A DNA stretch of 64,000 nucleotides from Polyporus tsugae (lineage: Eukaryota > Basidiomycota > Agaricomycetes > Polyporales > Polyporaceae), in assembly GCA_024305745.1 (NCBI GenBank), contig JAHRBS010000002.1, forward strand, positions 2,480,001-2,544,000, in the 5' to 3' direction. Of the stretch, positions 1 to 10,891 are shown piece after piece. A program made the position numbers and the translations under genes. The stretch's first letter is position 1. Each line of letters opens with the position of its first letter. The notes beneath the pieces were generated by a model. The model was not told where the DNA came from, did not search any database, and saw only the letters and a program-made list of their open reading frames with translations.

Positions 1-933
1 AGCACGAGGTCAGCGCCTTGCAAGCCGCAAGAGTACTCATCAACTAACCGACGTATATCCTTCGTGTATAGAACCTGCCGTGGAAGATGAAGCCGTCAGG
101 ATCTACGAATACGTCAGATGCACAGGTCGCAGAGCAGGACTACCCTTGAGTAAGAAGAACGGTAACGCCCTGAGATCGAGATCTGGTCAGTAACATGCAC
201 ATTAACTGGGACGCAGGCGAAGCTTTGGCACTTTACATACCGTCGAAAGGGGCAGCAGCTTAGAGGGAACTGCTCGTAAGTAACCCGATGCAACGTGAAC
301 ACGAACATATTGCGCCGCTTACATCCAACGTCCTGCAACACCCCAACTTAGCTCTGCGGGCGAGGGACGGAAATGAGCACAAAAAGGGAAGGGTTGTACC
401 AGACATTTACGGAGAGAGCAACCGGGACGAGATAGTTTGTTACAAGGTAGTGGTAGCTGAAGTTTAATCAGCGACCTTGCGAAGGAAACCCTAGGCAAGT
501 CGGCGAGCGTACCAGATGTGAATCATACTCGCGGAATGGAAGGTGTCTGCAATGCTGAGGTCGGCCACCGGGAGACGAGCGTCAGATCAAGCGTGGCGCA
601 ACCATGGTAACACAAGAGCACGCACAAGATAGCAGCGACCTAGTTGGTCACAACCGAGGTTATCGACGATACAAGCAGTCGCAAGCAAAGAGAGGGGCGC
701 ACGAGGATCTTCAAAAATGGTCGGTCCGATGGGTATAATCGGGCATACCGAATAGTCTGGGCCAGAGTGAGGCCGTACAACCTGGAACCCATGAGCATCC
801 GGCTGCATGGACAAAGGGAAATTAATACGCACAAGAGTGAAACGAATGTGCTCAGGAGTAGCGCTCCGAAGGTGTTGCCCAGCGAAGGGGTCCCCAAGGA
901 TGAGGAGCTCGTTCCTGAGGCTGGAGACGACAT
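1..933 (-). CDS. DUF6534 multi-pass membrane protein, partial (runs off the left edge)
   Basis: I chose the ATG at 931-933, which opens a serine-rich leader followed by a first membrane segment (NTFGALLLSTF). Splicing then gives LYGLTLAQTIRYARLYPSDR, the family's first-loop signature. Further exons toward position 1 encode DTFHSASMIHI, a YHYLVTNY segment ending in VNVW, a short T-L-D exon, and FYTRRIYV just before the edge. Exon order and junctions match the complete gene at 44156-46551 on the other strand, its closest relative here. DUF6534 proteins are predicted seven-helix-like membrane proteins of unknown function. No stop interrupts the exons I can follow, so this looks like the 5' half of an intact gene. 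Its 3' half lies outside the window. Confidence 0.72.
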
Positions 934-2690
934 GAGCACCGAGGCGTCGTCGAGAGGAAGACACAGAGCTGAAAACGGGGGATATACACCACTGGACGGA
1001 TTTATAAAACGGAGGAGTGGTAAGCCGGTCGCGGGGTCACTGTTCTACAGAGCATCTACCAGGGAAGGCACAATGATACACGCTGCTGTGCCCGGAGGAA
1101 TGGTTGTTAGGCGGCGGGCGCATATGAATTGGACAGGCGTTACGAACCATATCCATGATGAGGTGCACACGTCGTGCTTGTCAGACTGTAGACGCTGCAC
1201 CACCCGGTCCCCATGTTCCCGTAGAAGGAAGTACAAGGAACAGACGTGCTCGAGAACCCTGAAACCCCGCTGAACTGCGCGTCCGGTGAGCCTGTAATAC
1301 ACGTTAATTGGTAAGCATATGTACTTACTCTATCCGGGCAATCTGTCTTCCTAGAGAAGGAGATGCTTCCTGTGACGCACAGCCTCACTGACGGGGACGG
1401 TCAGCTTGTCGGCGATTGTGCCGCCGGCGGCACAAGAGAAACCGCCGCCACTCGCTGCGTTTTCCATACGCTTATGAGTAAACCGTGGGTAACACGGGCT
1501 TCAATCCAAGATTGACCTCCAACTAGTGAGCTTGAGCGTATGCGCGATTGAGGATTCTATTTTGAAGCGCAGAAACAAGGGTTCTAGAAGACCGCACTGC
1601 TCCCGCCAAATCGTCGTCAGGTGCAAACACTTTCCAGGGTGCGCCCTGCATGGTCAGAGCTTCCAACTCACCGGATGTGTTACACAGGAAGACTCCCGGT
1701 GAATGATAGGGCTCGGGCGCAGACGATTTTGCATCGCTATAGAACAGTTGGCCGTGATGGGTCTTCAAACGGAACATCGTCATCATCTGTGCGACTCTGA
1801 CCTGTCAATGGACGTGCAAACCTGATCAAAATCCAAGCACACGCACATAGGGGGACTCGAAGTCTATCAGGGTTTAGTCCTGGATACGTAGCAGACAAGC
1901 AGTGAATTTGTCGGTTCCATCGAGCACCCAGACATGACGAACGCCCTTCGCGGGACGCTCCGATCGCTCCGGAGCCCTTGAATCGCCTTCTCGTGTCATA
2001 CAAGCGTTAAGCTGCTTCTCGGGCGGTCTACACGTATGGATATATGCACGCATTTTCCTACAGTCAGCACATGGAAGAGCTCAGGAAGGATAGGTGTACA
2101 TACGGTCCTGAGAAGATGCACTCCTCCAGTCGCGCTCTTCGATTCGTGTGGAATGCGTCCCGCAGAGCGAAGGGCAGAGGGTAGTAGACGCCAAGGACGC
2201 CTCGCTCGACACCGGGCTGGGAGCATATTGGGTCAAGGCGATGGGAAGGAGGCGTCGAGCCAGACGGTCACAGCTCGGATATGCTTGACACTTACAAGAC
2301 CTGTTCCAAAATGAGTATGCATACGAAATATGCCAGTAGGCGTCTTGCGAGCAGCGATCATCCTGACAGTGTACCGACTGAATGCCACTACCTCCTGCAA
2401 ATTTTCAGTAAAAGTAGACTACTGACGTTAAAAATCAGCGCTCACTGGGCAGTTTCGTTGACCTCAAGGCATCTTGAATGCAGTGGTTGCAAGCAAACAG
2501 AGTGAGATGTTGTTGGATGTTGAACATCCGGTGTCAGTTGGACGGCACAAAGTCGGACGAATTCGGGTAACTTTCCCATCCTTTCGGATGATATCGGGAT
2601 TCCACGTAAGCGTGCACGGTGTGTTGCTCGAGGTTCGTGTTGGCCACAACCAACCTGACGACCACAGCCTTCGTATCCGCTTTCACGGCA
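934..2690. other. intergenic, no convincing gene
   Basis: No recognisable coding exon is seen. A short minus-strand frame at 1523-1786 (87 codons) shares a patch (F.LK...GQL) with the same relative position, about 800 bp upstream, of the mirror DUF6534 gene at 44156. This supports shared ancestry of the two flanks rather than a real gene. Confidence 0.4.
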
Positions 2691-3739
2691 TGCAGCTCAC
2701 CCCAGTCTTCTGTAGTACTCTATAGGCTTGGGGAAGCTCAGAAGCACAACAACTCCAACACTGCAACACGCGCATCTATGCCAGGGCTTTCTAGCTTCGT
2801 TCATCCTTGGCTCAGTCCGGCGTTGGACGGCGAACTTGGACTCCCAAGGGTATTGCATCGTGCCGCCGTCACCCGCCGACCGTGTTTCGAACGAGCAGTG
2901 GGATAGAAAAATCCCGATTTGAAGTTTCTCTCCAATTCTATTCGGACACGAAGTGAGTGCTTCTATGCAATACGTAGTCATGGGACGGTTTCGCAAGCGC
3001 ACCTGCAAGTCCAAGCGGTCGTGGGCCCGTGCTCGAGTATTCTTGATATGTCCCGCTGTCAGCCATTGCAGAATCGGAGGATGCAGGAGCACTATGAGCT
3101 TCGCAGTTCTGGGGAGCGTGCGCTAGAATGCGAATGCACAGGTGTTTGTTCAACTCCACTTTACTCATCGTGCTCAAGGAGGCCAATTGCCTTGGTGGAT
3201 GATCAGTACTCGTCAGTAGAAGTGCTTGTGACCTGCCGGTTGATGCGGATATGTACTCACGGACGTAAAGGACTGATACATTAATAGTGCTTTGGTTTTT
3301 CGGTGCTGGCCTCGGGCAGCGTGCCACACGTTCCCCGATCTCGGATCAATGTCGACGTCAATAGGTATTGTGGGGCGAAGGACCTTACAGATATGGTCGG
3401 GACTGACGAAATTCTTGGCTGTCCAGGTCTTCTTCCAAGGCACGAGGCTCCGAATGACGGCGGCGAGCGTCCACGGGTTATGCGGACTGCAGACATTGGT
3501 GTACTGACACCTCGAAGCCGGTCCTGGAAGACACAACCCTAATGCTCAATGCGCGTGTGGCTTGCCTCGTGGCCGAAAAAGGTGCACGACTGCCTTGCTG
3601 GATGAGGATTACTTCCGTCCTGGACGGATCCGAGGGGCAGAGGTTTAATACCCCGTCTGGTCGGAAGGGCAGCTAGCTCCGAGGATATCTCCTCTCCTGC
3701 TCTAACGTCCCCTGCGGAGTCGTTTCCTTCAAGTGCGCC
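2690..3739 (+). repeat. duplicated upstream module of glycopeptide gene 1
   Basis: About 1 kb that recurs, diverged, upstream of the glycopeptide genes at 6457, 13704, 29797(-), 36641(-) and 41755(-). Landmarks are a GTGAGTGCTTC block near 2950, an ATATGGTCGGGACTGACGA block near 3392, and the promoter block at 3601-3651. Frames through it are broken between copies, so I treat it as non-coding or decayed. Confidence 0.6.
3601..3651 (+). promoter_or_regulatory. conserved promoter block and TATA-like element of glycopeptide gene 1
   Basis: A GATGAGGATTACTTCCGTCC block followed by AGGTTTAATA, about 90-100 bp before the ATG. The same pair precedes five other copies. In this copy the TATA-like element is altered (TTTAATA against TTAAATA elsewhere). 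Confidence 0.5.
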
Positions 3740-4584
3740 ATGCAGTTCTCTCTCACCGCTGCTCTTGTTGCCCTCGCTGCTCAGCTCGTCGGCACCGGTG
3801 TCGGCGAGACACACACCGTGCATTTCGACAACCGGTAAGCAATACCACCTCTTTCATAAGGGTCCTGGACTGATATATGATCTCGTACAGCTGCGGCCGC
3901 GGAACTGTAGGTCGCGAAATGGCAGGCTCGAAACCCCGTCATGCTTACCCCGGATGATCCAGCCCACTCTCATCAAGGGCCCGCTGGTCCTCTCCAATGG
4001 GACTGACTTCATCATCGAAGGTCCCCTCATCTCCACCATTGCGTAAGTGCCCCCCCCCCCCCCTCTTCGGATTCGGCCCACCGCTCTCCCTTCGCTTACC
4101 GACAACATAATCTGTTAGTTATTTGCAGACGGGTGCGTTCCCACCGGGATGACAAGGACGTATCCCGGCCGGCTGTCAGACTGATGTCCAACCAGGCAGC
4201 TGCGGCTTCAACGGCGAGAACTGCACGCTCGTCGAAACGACGCTCATCAACACGGCCACACTCGATTCGGGCTCCTTGACGGGCATCAGCCTAATTCCCC
4301 CGCACAAGTTCAGCGTCGCGTCGGGCTTCAAGTCAGTCTTCGCTTCGTCGTCGCCCCTTGCTTGAGTCTCTGCAATGCTGACCGAGGCGGATGTACGTAG
4401 CTACTTCAATGGCTGTGACGGCGCTGGGACCGACTGCACCAGCCAGGACTGCCCGGCGCAGAGCGCTCCGGTGTCGTGCAAGGTGGACAACGTGAGTCGC
4501 TGGTTGTGCGTGGAGAGTCTCGACATCTGCTGACGTATTCCAACCCGTCGCCAGGTTAACTTGAACATTACGTTCTGCGCCTGA
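3740..4584 (+). CDS. small secreted 8-cysteine 'glycopeptide' family protein (copy 1)
   Basis: Seven exons: 3740-3834, 3891-3906, 3963-4042, 4119-4132, 4196-4331, 4401-4491 and 4555-4584, giving 153 residues. The N-terminus is a signal peptide (MQFSLTAALVALAAQLVG) ending before THTVHFDNR. The mature part has eight cysteines in the motifs CGRGT, SCGFNGENC, NGCDGAGTDC, QDC, VSC and TFC, consistent with four disulfides. It has likely N-glycosylation sequons (NGT, NCT, NIT). Homologues in basidiomycetes are commonly annotated 'glycopeptide'; the biochemical role is not known to me. Exons 2 and 4 are microexons of 16 and 14 nt, shared with the paralogues. Intron 3 contains a 14-nt C run. It is the closest paralogue of the next gene downstream. 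Confidence 0.88.
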
Positions 4585-5440
4585 ACGTGGGCGGCAATAT
4601 ATGATTCAGGATACGTAGGGTCCGTGAATATGTATAACTAGGTGTTGTTGTCGCGTTGGAATACGGCAAGGACGTGACTTGCGAAAATGAACACCAATAT
4701 CGCCCCATACAACCCACTGGAGAACATGTACGAACTGCGTCTGCACCCTGGTAATCCTGAAGCCGGGATGCACGAGAAGCATTTCTCACTAGCCTTGTCT
4801 GTCCGAGCAAAGACCTATATGGTCCACTTCGAGAATCTGTGGCAGTGGACCACACTGCACCATGCGCTCGCTGATCTCAGCACCATCCGACCTCGCCGTG
4901 CGCTTCAACTCCTGGCCCTGTGCCTACGATGTGGAAGGGACTTCCTGCAGGTTCAGCCTGTGCCGGAGTCCGAGTCGGAGTGTTCATCAGGATGATGGAG
5001 TGTAGGATCGGACAGTAGGGGACCGTGACGTACACTGCGAGCACCGAGGTGGAGTACACTTGGAAGGACGATGATGGCGGCACTGCTCGGAGGATATCGG
5101 CATTCCACGCGCCCTCCATATCGGACGCCAGCAAGTGCACCGCCTTCAGGAAGATCGATCTCGCTCAGCTGTCCACAACTTCGACCCTGCTGAGGATTCT
5201 TGCTCGACAACCACCTTGAGACCATGCTGCTCGCTCCTATTCTCATATGCGAAACTTGATAAGGCCATGCAATTACGATGCACTAAAAATCGAACACATC
5301 GCACTGGCAAGACACGTCGGATCTGGGTGTGTGCCCTTGCCAGCTTCATCATGATGCATAACTTAATATTAACTCATTCCAGCGTTCGTGAACGACGAAC
5401 CTCCATAGTCTCCCCACTGTCGGGCTTGTGAAGGCCCTTG
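4585..5440. other. intergenic 3' flank of glycopeptide gene 1
   Basis: No gene seen. The first about 100 bp are homologous to the 3' flanks of the other glycopeptide copies, including ATGTATAACTAGGTGTTG near 4630. The TA at 4612-4613 (context GGATACGTAGG) is the uninterrupted counterpart of the MITE insertion site found downstream of copy 2. Confidence 0.6.
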
Positions 5441-6456
5441 GATCGCGCCGCCGTCAGTCTCTGCACGCGTCTCGCGATCGGAAGAGCAATGGGCCAGACA
5501 AATTCCGATTTCAAGCTTCAATTCAATTCTCTTCGGACACACACGGCGTAGAAGTGAGTGCTTCCGTGCAATGCATGGTCATGGGATGGTTTCGCAAGCG
5601 CGCTCGCAAGTACAAGCGGCCGTAGCGCGTAGTGGTAGCGGTGGGCACGGCTACTCTCGATGCACCGGACGGTGTCGCTCTAACCCTTTATTCCGAATCT
5701 AAGTCCTCAAGATCACCCACCCATCATCCTACGGCAGACAGTCGCGCATGAACACTCACAGCCTCGCGCTTCTGCGGAGCGCTAGAATTCGGTGGGGCCT
5801 GTTCAACTGTACTGCGCATATTGTGCTGAAGGAAGCCAAAAGTTGCTTTGTTAGTTCCTCAGTGCTCGTCGGTAGAAGTGCTCGTCACGTACTCGCGGAC
5901 ATACAAGCCGATGGATTACGAGTACGTCGGATCCGGAGTGCTCGCCTCTTCGACCGTGAGGCGATCGCTCAGGGTGGTTCCGACGCTCGGATGGTCGAGA
6001 GCGCGTGCCAGTGCCAGACTCCTCAGGTGCCGTGTCACACGTTCATCCATCGATATTTCAATATCGACGTCAACAGGTACTCTTGGGTTATGGACTTTAC
6101 AGATATGGTCGGGACTGACGAAACTGTTGGTTGTCCAGCTCTTCTACCAAGGCACAAGGCTTCGAATGATGGTGGTGAGCGTCCAACTCCACGACGGCAG
6201 ACACTGGTCCCTGTATCGAGACATCGAAGCCGGTCCTGGAAGACACAACCCTAACGCTCACTGCGCATGCGGCATGTCTCGTGGTGCCGCAAAGGTGCAC
6301 TGCCGTCTTGTTAGACGAGGAATACTTCCGTTCTGGCAGCAGGATGGGGAGAGGTTAAATAGACCGCACACAACGGCTCGGAAGGGCATCAAGCTAGCTC
6401 GACATCTCCTCTCCTGCTCTAACATCCTCTGCGGAGTCGCTTTCTTCAATCACACC
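5440..6456 (+). repeat. duplicated upstream module of glycopeptide gene 2
   Basis: Diverged copy of the upstream module at 2690-3739. It contains an open frame of 168 codons at 5748-6254. Pieces of that frame recur at 12735-13130 and in the inverted copies (NCT and AIAQGGSDA patches), but lengths and frames differ, so coding status is unproven. Confidence 0.55.
6314..6362 (+). promoter_or_regulatory. conserved promoter block and TATA-like element of glycopeptide gene 2
   Basis: GACGAGGAATACTTCCGTTC at 6314, then GGTTAAATAG at 6353-6362, about 95-100 bp before the ATG. The same spaced pair is seen in the paralogues. Confidence 0.55.
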
Positions 6457-7280
6457 ATGCAGTTCTCTCTCTCCACCACTGTTGTGGCTCTCGCTGCACT
6501 CGTCGGTATTGTTGTCGGCGAGACTCACACCGTCCATTTCAACAACAGGTGAGCAGCGTCATCTCTTCATAACAAGTCCTGACTGATGGTCCTCTGTAGC
6601 TGCCGCTTCGGAACTGTAAGTTGTAAAAGGCTGATTCGAACACCCACCATGCTTACCCCCATCTAGCCCACTCTCGTCCAGGGCGGGGTGATCCTCTCCA
6701 ACGGGACCGACTATGTCTCCAATGGTTCGCTCTCATCTGCCATCGCGTAAGTCTTCTTTTCGCCGTGCACTCTACTTTCCATCATTTACAATACCTATAG
6801 GTACTTGCAAACAGGTATGTGCTCCACGGTGTGGATCAAGCAGACGCATCCCCGCCATCGAACTAATTGTCCCTCCTCACTCAACCAGGAAGCTGCGGCT
6901 TCAACAGCGAGAACTGCACGCTCATCGAGACGACGCTCGTGAACACGGCGACACTCATTTCAGGCTCCTTGACGGGCATCAGCCTGATTCCCCCGCACGA
7001 GTTCAGCGTCCCGTCGGGCTTCAGGTCAGTCTTCGCTTCGTCATCGTCCCTTGCTGCCTGAGTCTCCGAATCGCTGACCGGGCCGGATGTACGTAGCTAC
7101 TTCAACGGCTGCGACGGCTCTGGGACCGACTGCACCAGCCAGGACTGCCTGGCGCCGAGCGCTCCGGTGTCGTGCAAGGTGGACAACGTGAGTCGCTGGT
7201 TGTGCGTGGAGAGTCTCGACATCTGCTGACGTATTCCAACCCGTCGCCAGGTTAACTTGAACATTACGTTCTGCGCCTGA
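6457..7280 (+). CDS. small secreted 8-cysteine 'glycopeptide' family protein (copy 2)
   Basis: Seven exons: 6457-6548, 6600-6615, 6667-6746, 6801-6814, 6889-7024, 7097-7187 and 7251-7280, giving 152 residues. The signal peptide (MQFSLSTTVVALAALVG) is followed by THTVHFNN, then CRFGT, SCGFNSENC, NGCDGSGTDC, QDC, VSC and TFC. It has the same eight cysteines and the same 16-nt and 14-nt microexons as copy 1. The last two exons and last intron are almost identical to copy 1, pointing to a recent tandem duplication or gene conversion. At the first splice junction the usual Arg codon has become Ser, creating an NNS sequon. An upstream frame reads into this ATG, but the start is fixed by the signal peptide and by homology. 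A MITE begins 30 bp after the stop. Confidence 0.88.
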
Positions 7281-7310
7281 ACTTGACAGCACGCACGATG
7301 GTTCTGGATA

Positions 7311-7338
7311 CAGTTGCGGACAGTCAAAGTCGACAAAT
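7311..7338 (+). repeat. left terminal inverted repeat of the MITE
   Basis: 28 bp, an exact reverse complement of 7996-8023. Confidence 0.93.
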
Positions 7339-7995
7339 ATTTTGACCGAATTTTCCAGCGTTCCGGAATAGCCGGAAACGGTGGGAAATAGCATATTATG
7401 CATCAGAGAGGTCAGAGGAAAGGAATTGTACGAGCCGATTTTCCTCCAACTCACTTTTGAGGTTTGGAGGGTCAAAAAATTGGCGTACCCCCTAAAATAA
7501 TCGTAAAAATCACGAAAAATATGGCAATCGACTCCTTTCGAAGAGCTGAAGATGATTCCGACAAGAACAAAAGATTCTATCGAGCCGTTTGGCGCCAAAA
7601 TATTCCCAAAGTTGGGCGTCAAGCCACCGGATTGGGTAGCAAGTGTATCAGATTCATCAGAAAATGCTTTCTGCGCTGTGCGGGTGGATCAGTGAAGCTC
7701 TGAGCGTATTTCCATGTCTAATGTGGGCCCATGTGGTCGGCGGCGAACCATATCAGGGGACCCTCCGGCCATGGGTGGGCGCTTGATAGGGTGAAGTGGG
7801 TGCTACAACCGGTCCGTGGAGCGCCTAAGGGGCGCTTGGAGGCCAAAGGGACCGTTGAAATGGGCCAAAATTTTGGCGCACCCCATTTTCTCGTGGGAAA
7901 ATTTTCGGAGGTGTGTTTTTGGACGTTTTCAGCCATTGCGAATCTATTTCCGGGCACAGCGCCCGGTAGAAAATTCGATTTGGGCGTCGACCCCG

Positions 7996-8023
7996 ATTTG
8001 TCGACTTTGACTGTCCGCAACTG
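7996..8023 (-). repeat. right terminal inverted repeat of the MITE
   Basis: 28 bp, an exact reverse complement of 7311-7338, followed by the TA duplication. Confidence 0.93.
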
Positions 8024-8025
8024 TA

Positions 8026-10198
8026 CGTAGGACTCATGAACGCGTATAACTAGGTGTTGCTATGTATGTGGCAAGAACGTGAACCTTTCGCTCTCACCTT
8101 GAGGCTTGTGACAAACACTGCGGTCTTCAAGTTGGGCGTCGGGACCTTGATAGACGGACGCACGGCGCGTACCAAACACACGCCGGCGGGCGCTGACGAG
8201 GAGCGCGGGGAAGGCTGAGCGCTGAAGCGCTGATCTATGGCCAGTCCGATGTGCCTCCAGAAGCGCCTCATCGTCATCTCTCGGTGCTGCGAAGAAGCCC
8301 TTTTCGTCTTTCCGTGCTGCCCAAGCCACGTGATCCGTCATGTTCATGGTAGTCCATTACATCGATACTGCGCCTGGCACTACAGTCGCCGTGTTGAAGG
8401 AAATACGACGGGAGCCAGTGGGTTGGGAGAGCTCAGAGAGTTGAGGTCAGACTCAGGAGGCGACGGACGTCGCTTGATGACTCGGACATTGCCGGAACCG
8501 GCACCCGAGCTGCCGGGGATGACGGAACGCTTGGATCGTTACCGCCGCCCACTCTGTCGAGAACCATGTCCCTGATCTGAACAGACAACCTTTTCATCCA
8601 TCCATCTTGCACGCGTTGACCATCTCTGCACCATCGCATCGCTCAGATAAGTATACCCAAGAATATTTACTCGCACCCGGAAGCGCACATCAACGTGCAG
8701 TGACCGCTCGCTCCTCCATTTCAGAAGCTCGCGAAGGAGCTCGAGACCGCATATGGCCGCGCCTGCGCGGGTTTGTCCTCGCATATCCGTTTGGTGGGCG
8801 CAGTGCGCCTTGACTGTGAGTTCTGTCATCCTGATGCTTCCGCCGCCCAAGCCGTCAATGTAGTTCGTACAGATCAGACTGGGTATGCGGCTGCCTCGAA
8901 GGAATTCAAGCAGGAACTGCTTGCCGGTTCTCAGGGACTCGAGCTCGTACTGCGATCTCGTTCGTCACGTCTTCTGCTTAAACGGCGGAGGACGCAAACT
9001 TCACGCGCGCGCTCGGCAGCGGATGCTCGTCTCCGACGTGGCCGCCTCCGGGCTCCGTCCTCGTGTAAAGGTCGCTTGCGCCTGAGGAGAAGCTGTAGTA
9101 ATCGGGCGGCTCGCGCCCGAAGATCATCGTCGGAGGCCCAGGTGCAGCTCTGCGCTCCGGTTAGGTATGGGAGCCAGAGTGTGCAATGCCGGACCTGTCC
9201 TGCATAGCGTATCGGCTTCTTAGCTCGCGCTCCACAAGCTCGCTCAGGGAACTTCGAGGTCCGATGCCCCAATCTGCTCCACCTCGCCCAACAGCCCGCT
9301 CTCCGTGTACTGCAGACGGCCCTCGGAGTCGTAGGCCACAACCTTGTTCTACCACCGAGCCTCCGCAGTAGTATGGCTCTGCGAGGTCTGACTAACAGAT
9401 ATTTGTCCTCGAGAGAGGTCACGAAAGCATACACGCCGCATACTCAAGTACACATTGGGCCGCCTAAAGGCCTCGGACCTGGAAAATTCGTGAGCATGGT
9501 TGTGGAGCGCGAGCAATCGGTTTTCAAGGCGCTGTAAGTTTTGGTTTGAGGGCGGCGTTCCTTGGCTTCTCGTTCTCCGATGCTGACCCTCGACTCATGG
9601 TCTTTCCCAGGGCCCCACGTACGGATGAAACCCTTGCGTGCAGGAAGACTGCGGTTCGCCGGCGCCAGTCGGGCGCTCTAGGCAACTTCGCCCATGGGCA
9701 GTGGCCAGCATGCCGGGCGTATATTCGACTCCTTTGACCGTTGGTAACACATACGGTGTCATTTGTACCGAAAAGTACCAGCTCATGGCTCTTCAGCTGG
9801 GCGCTTCCCCACAGATTAGGTGAGACGCATCTGAAGGACTGGATTGCATCATGTCTGACGGAGTCCGAAGACTTGTGATAGATATGGGGGGTGGCCCAGG
9901 GGAGTGCTGAATAAGCGTCGTAGTTGGGAACAAGGGTCGCCGTGCCCGCTGTTGCGCCCGGAGAGGTGCCGTGTTGGGCGCCAGGGTTTCCAGCCTCCAG
10001 GCCCCACGGAGGTATGGCTTATGGCGGTTGTGTGGGCCGCGCTTCCCCCCTTTACCGACTCGGTGAACTCGAAATCCTATGGGATATCAGAGGTTATGGG
10101 TATAAGGGGGTATGGATTAAGAGGGTTTCGTTCTGTATCGTCCACCACTTCCCCTCCGCCTTCCCCCGTAACGAACTCACCACCGACGCCTTTCCGCG
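8026..10198. other. intergenic, with possible decayed coding sequence
   Basis: The first about 40 bp continue the 3' flank of glycopeptide copy 2. Around 8930-9500 the minus strand has GC-rich frames with protein-like stretches (VVAYDSEGRLQYTESGLLGE; separately FGREPPDYYSFSSGASDLY), but they are in different frames and broken by stops. I do not recognise a family. It may be a relic gene. Nothing else is seen before the methyltransferase. Confidence 0.3.
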
Positions 10199-10891
10199 AT
10201 GGAGCCCTCTGCATCCATCTACACAACCTTCACCCTCCGCTTGTATGACTTCATCGTCCTCGTATTCTCAAACGCGCTCGCGTGGCGTTGCTCAACTCGC
10301 TCCACCCTTCTCCCGTTCTACGAAAAGCACACAAAGGAGTCCTCCGCCCACCTCGAAGTCGGGTCGGGCACCGGCTACTACCCCTCCATGGCGGCCTCGT
10401 CAGGCGCGCTCTCCAAGACACGCCTCATCACGCTGTGCGACCTCAACCCAAACACCCTACTGTATTCGAAGAACCGCCTTGCGAGCGCGGGCTACAAGGG
10501 GTCGATAGAGACGCTTGAGCACAACATCTTCGAGCCGCTTGCCCAGGACATGCGTGGCAAGTACGACTCCATCGCGCTCTACTACCTCTTCCACTGCCTC
10601 CCGCACTCCTTCCCGCAAAAAGCGACGGACGTCTTCACCAACGTTATGCCCGCACTCGCGCCGAATGGCGTGCTGTATGGGGCGACCATCCTGGGAAAGG
10701 GCGTAGCGCACAACTGGCTCGGCTCGTGGCTCATGGGGCGGTACAACAGGAAGGGGATCTTCGGGAACAGCGGGGATTCGGAGGAGGGGTTGAGGCAGGC
10801 ACTGGGGGAAGTGTTCGAGGAGTGCGAGGTGACGGTCGTGGGCGTTGTCGCGATGTTCGAGGCGAGGAAGCCGAGAGTCCTCAAGAAATGA
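10199..10891 (+). CDS. class I SAM-dependent methyltransferase
   Basis: A single-exon gene of 230 residues. SAM-binding motif I is visible as HLEVGSGTGYY (about residues 57-67), followed by an acidic loop LCDLNPNT (about 80-87) expected to contact the ribose hydroxyls, and a motif IV-like region (YDSIALYYLFHCLP, about 123-136). The fold is that of small class I methyltransferases. The substrate cannot be read from the sequence; related fungal proteins often act on small metabolites. The absence of introns contrasts with every neighbour and may indicate retroposition or transfer. It lies between glycopeptide copies 2 and 3, the same relative place that the Hsp70 gene occupies in the mirror arm. 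The start is the first ATG and gives a normal length. Confidence 0.85.
   Translation: MEPSASIYTTFTLRLYDFIVLVFSNALAWRCSTRSTLLPFYEKHTKESSAHLEVGSGTGYYPSMAASSGALSKTRLITLCDLNPNTLLYSKNRLASAGYKGSIETLEHNIFEPLAQDMRGKYDSIALYYLFHCLPHSFPQKATDVFTNVMPALAPNGVLYGATILGKGVAHNWLGSWLMGRYNRKGIFGNSGDSEEGLRQALGEVFEECEVTVVGVVAMFEARKPRVLKK

Larger units (their letters stand above)
7311..8023. mobile_element. 713-bp MITE, Tc1/mariner/pogo-type (TA target), non-autonomous
   Basis: The element has perfect 28-bp terminal inverted repeats at 7311-7338 and 7996-8023, both starting CAGTTGCGGACAGTC when read inward. It is flanked by TA duplications at 7309-7310 and 8024-8025. The host sequence either side (GGATA ... TACGTAGG) matches the single uninterrupted GGATACGTAGG downstream of copy 1 (TA at 4612-4613), so insertion with TA duplication is read directly from the sequence. 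It contains no transposase-like reading frame (longest frame about 99 codons). TA duplication is the hallmark of the Tc1/mariner superfamily; assignment to a subfamily is inference. Confidence 0.92.

Noticed and set aside
644..1273. 209-codon plus-strand frame
   Set aside because: Overlaps the minus-strand DUF6534 exons, which have a clear family signature; no domain in this frame.
4050..4063. C homopolymer in intron 3 of glycopeptide copy 1
   Set aside because: Simple intronic slippage tract; does not affect the exons.
5848..6552. 234-codon frame reading in-frame into glycopeptide copy 2
   Set aside because: The upstream part has no counterpart in frame in the other copies, and it would bury the signal peptide; the internal ATG at 6457 matches all paralogues.
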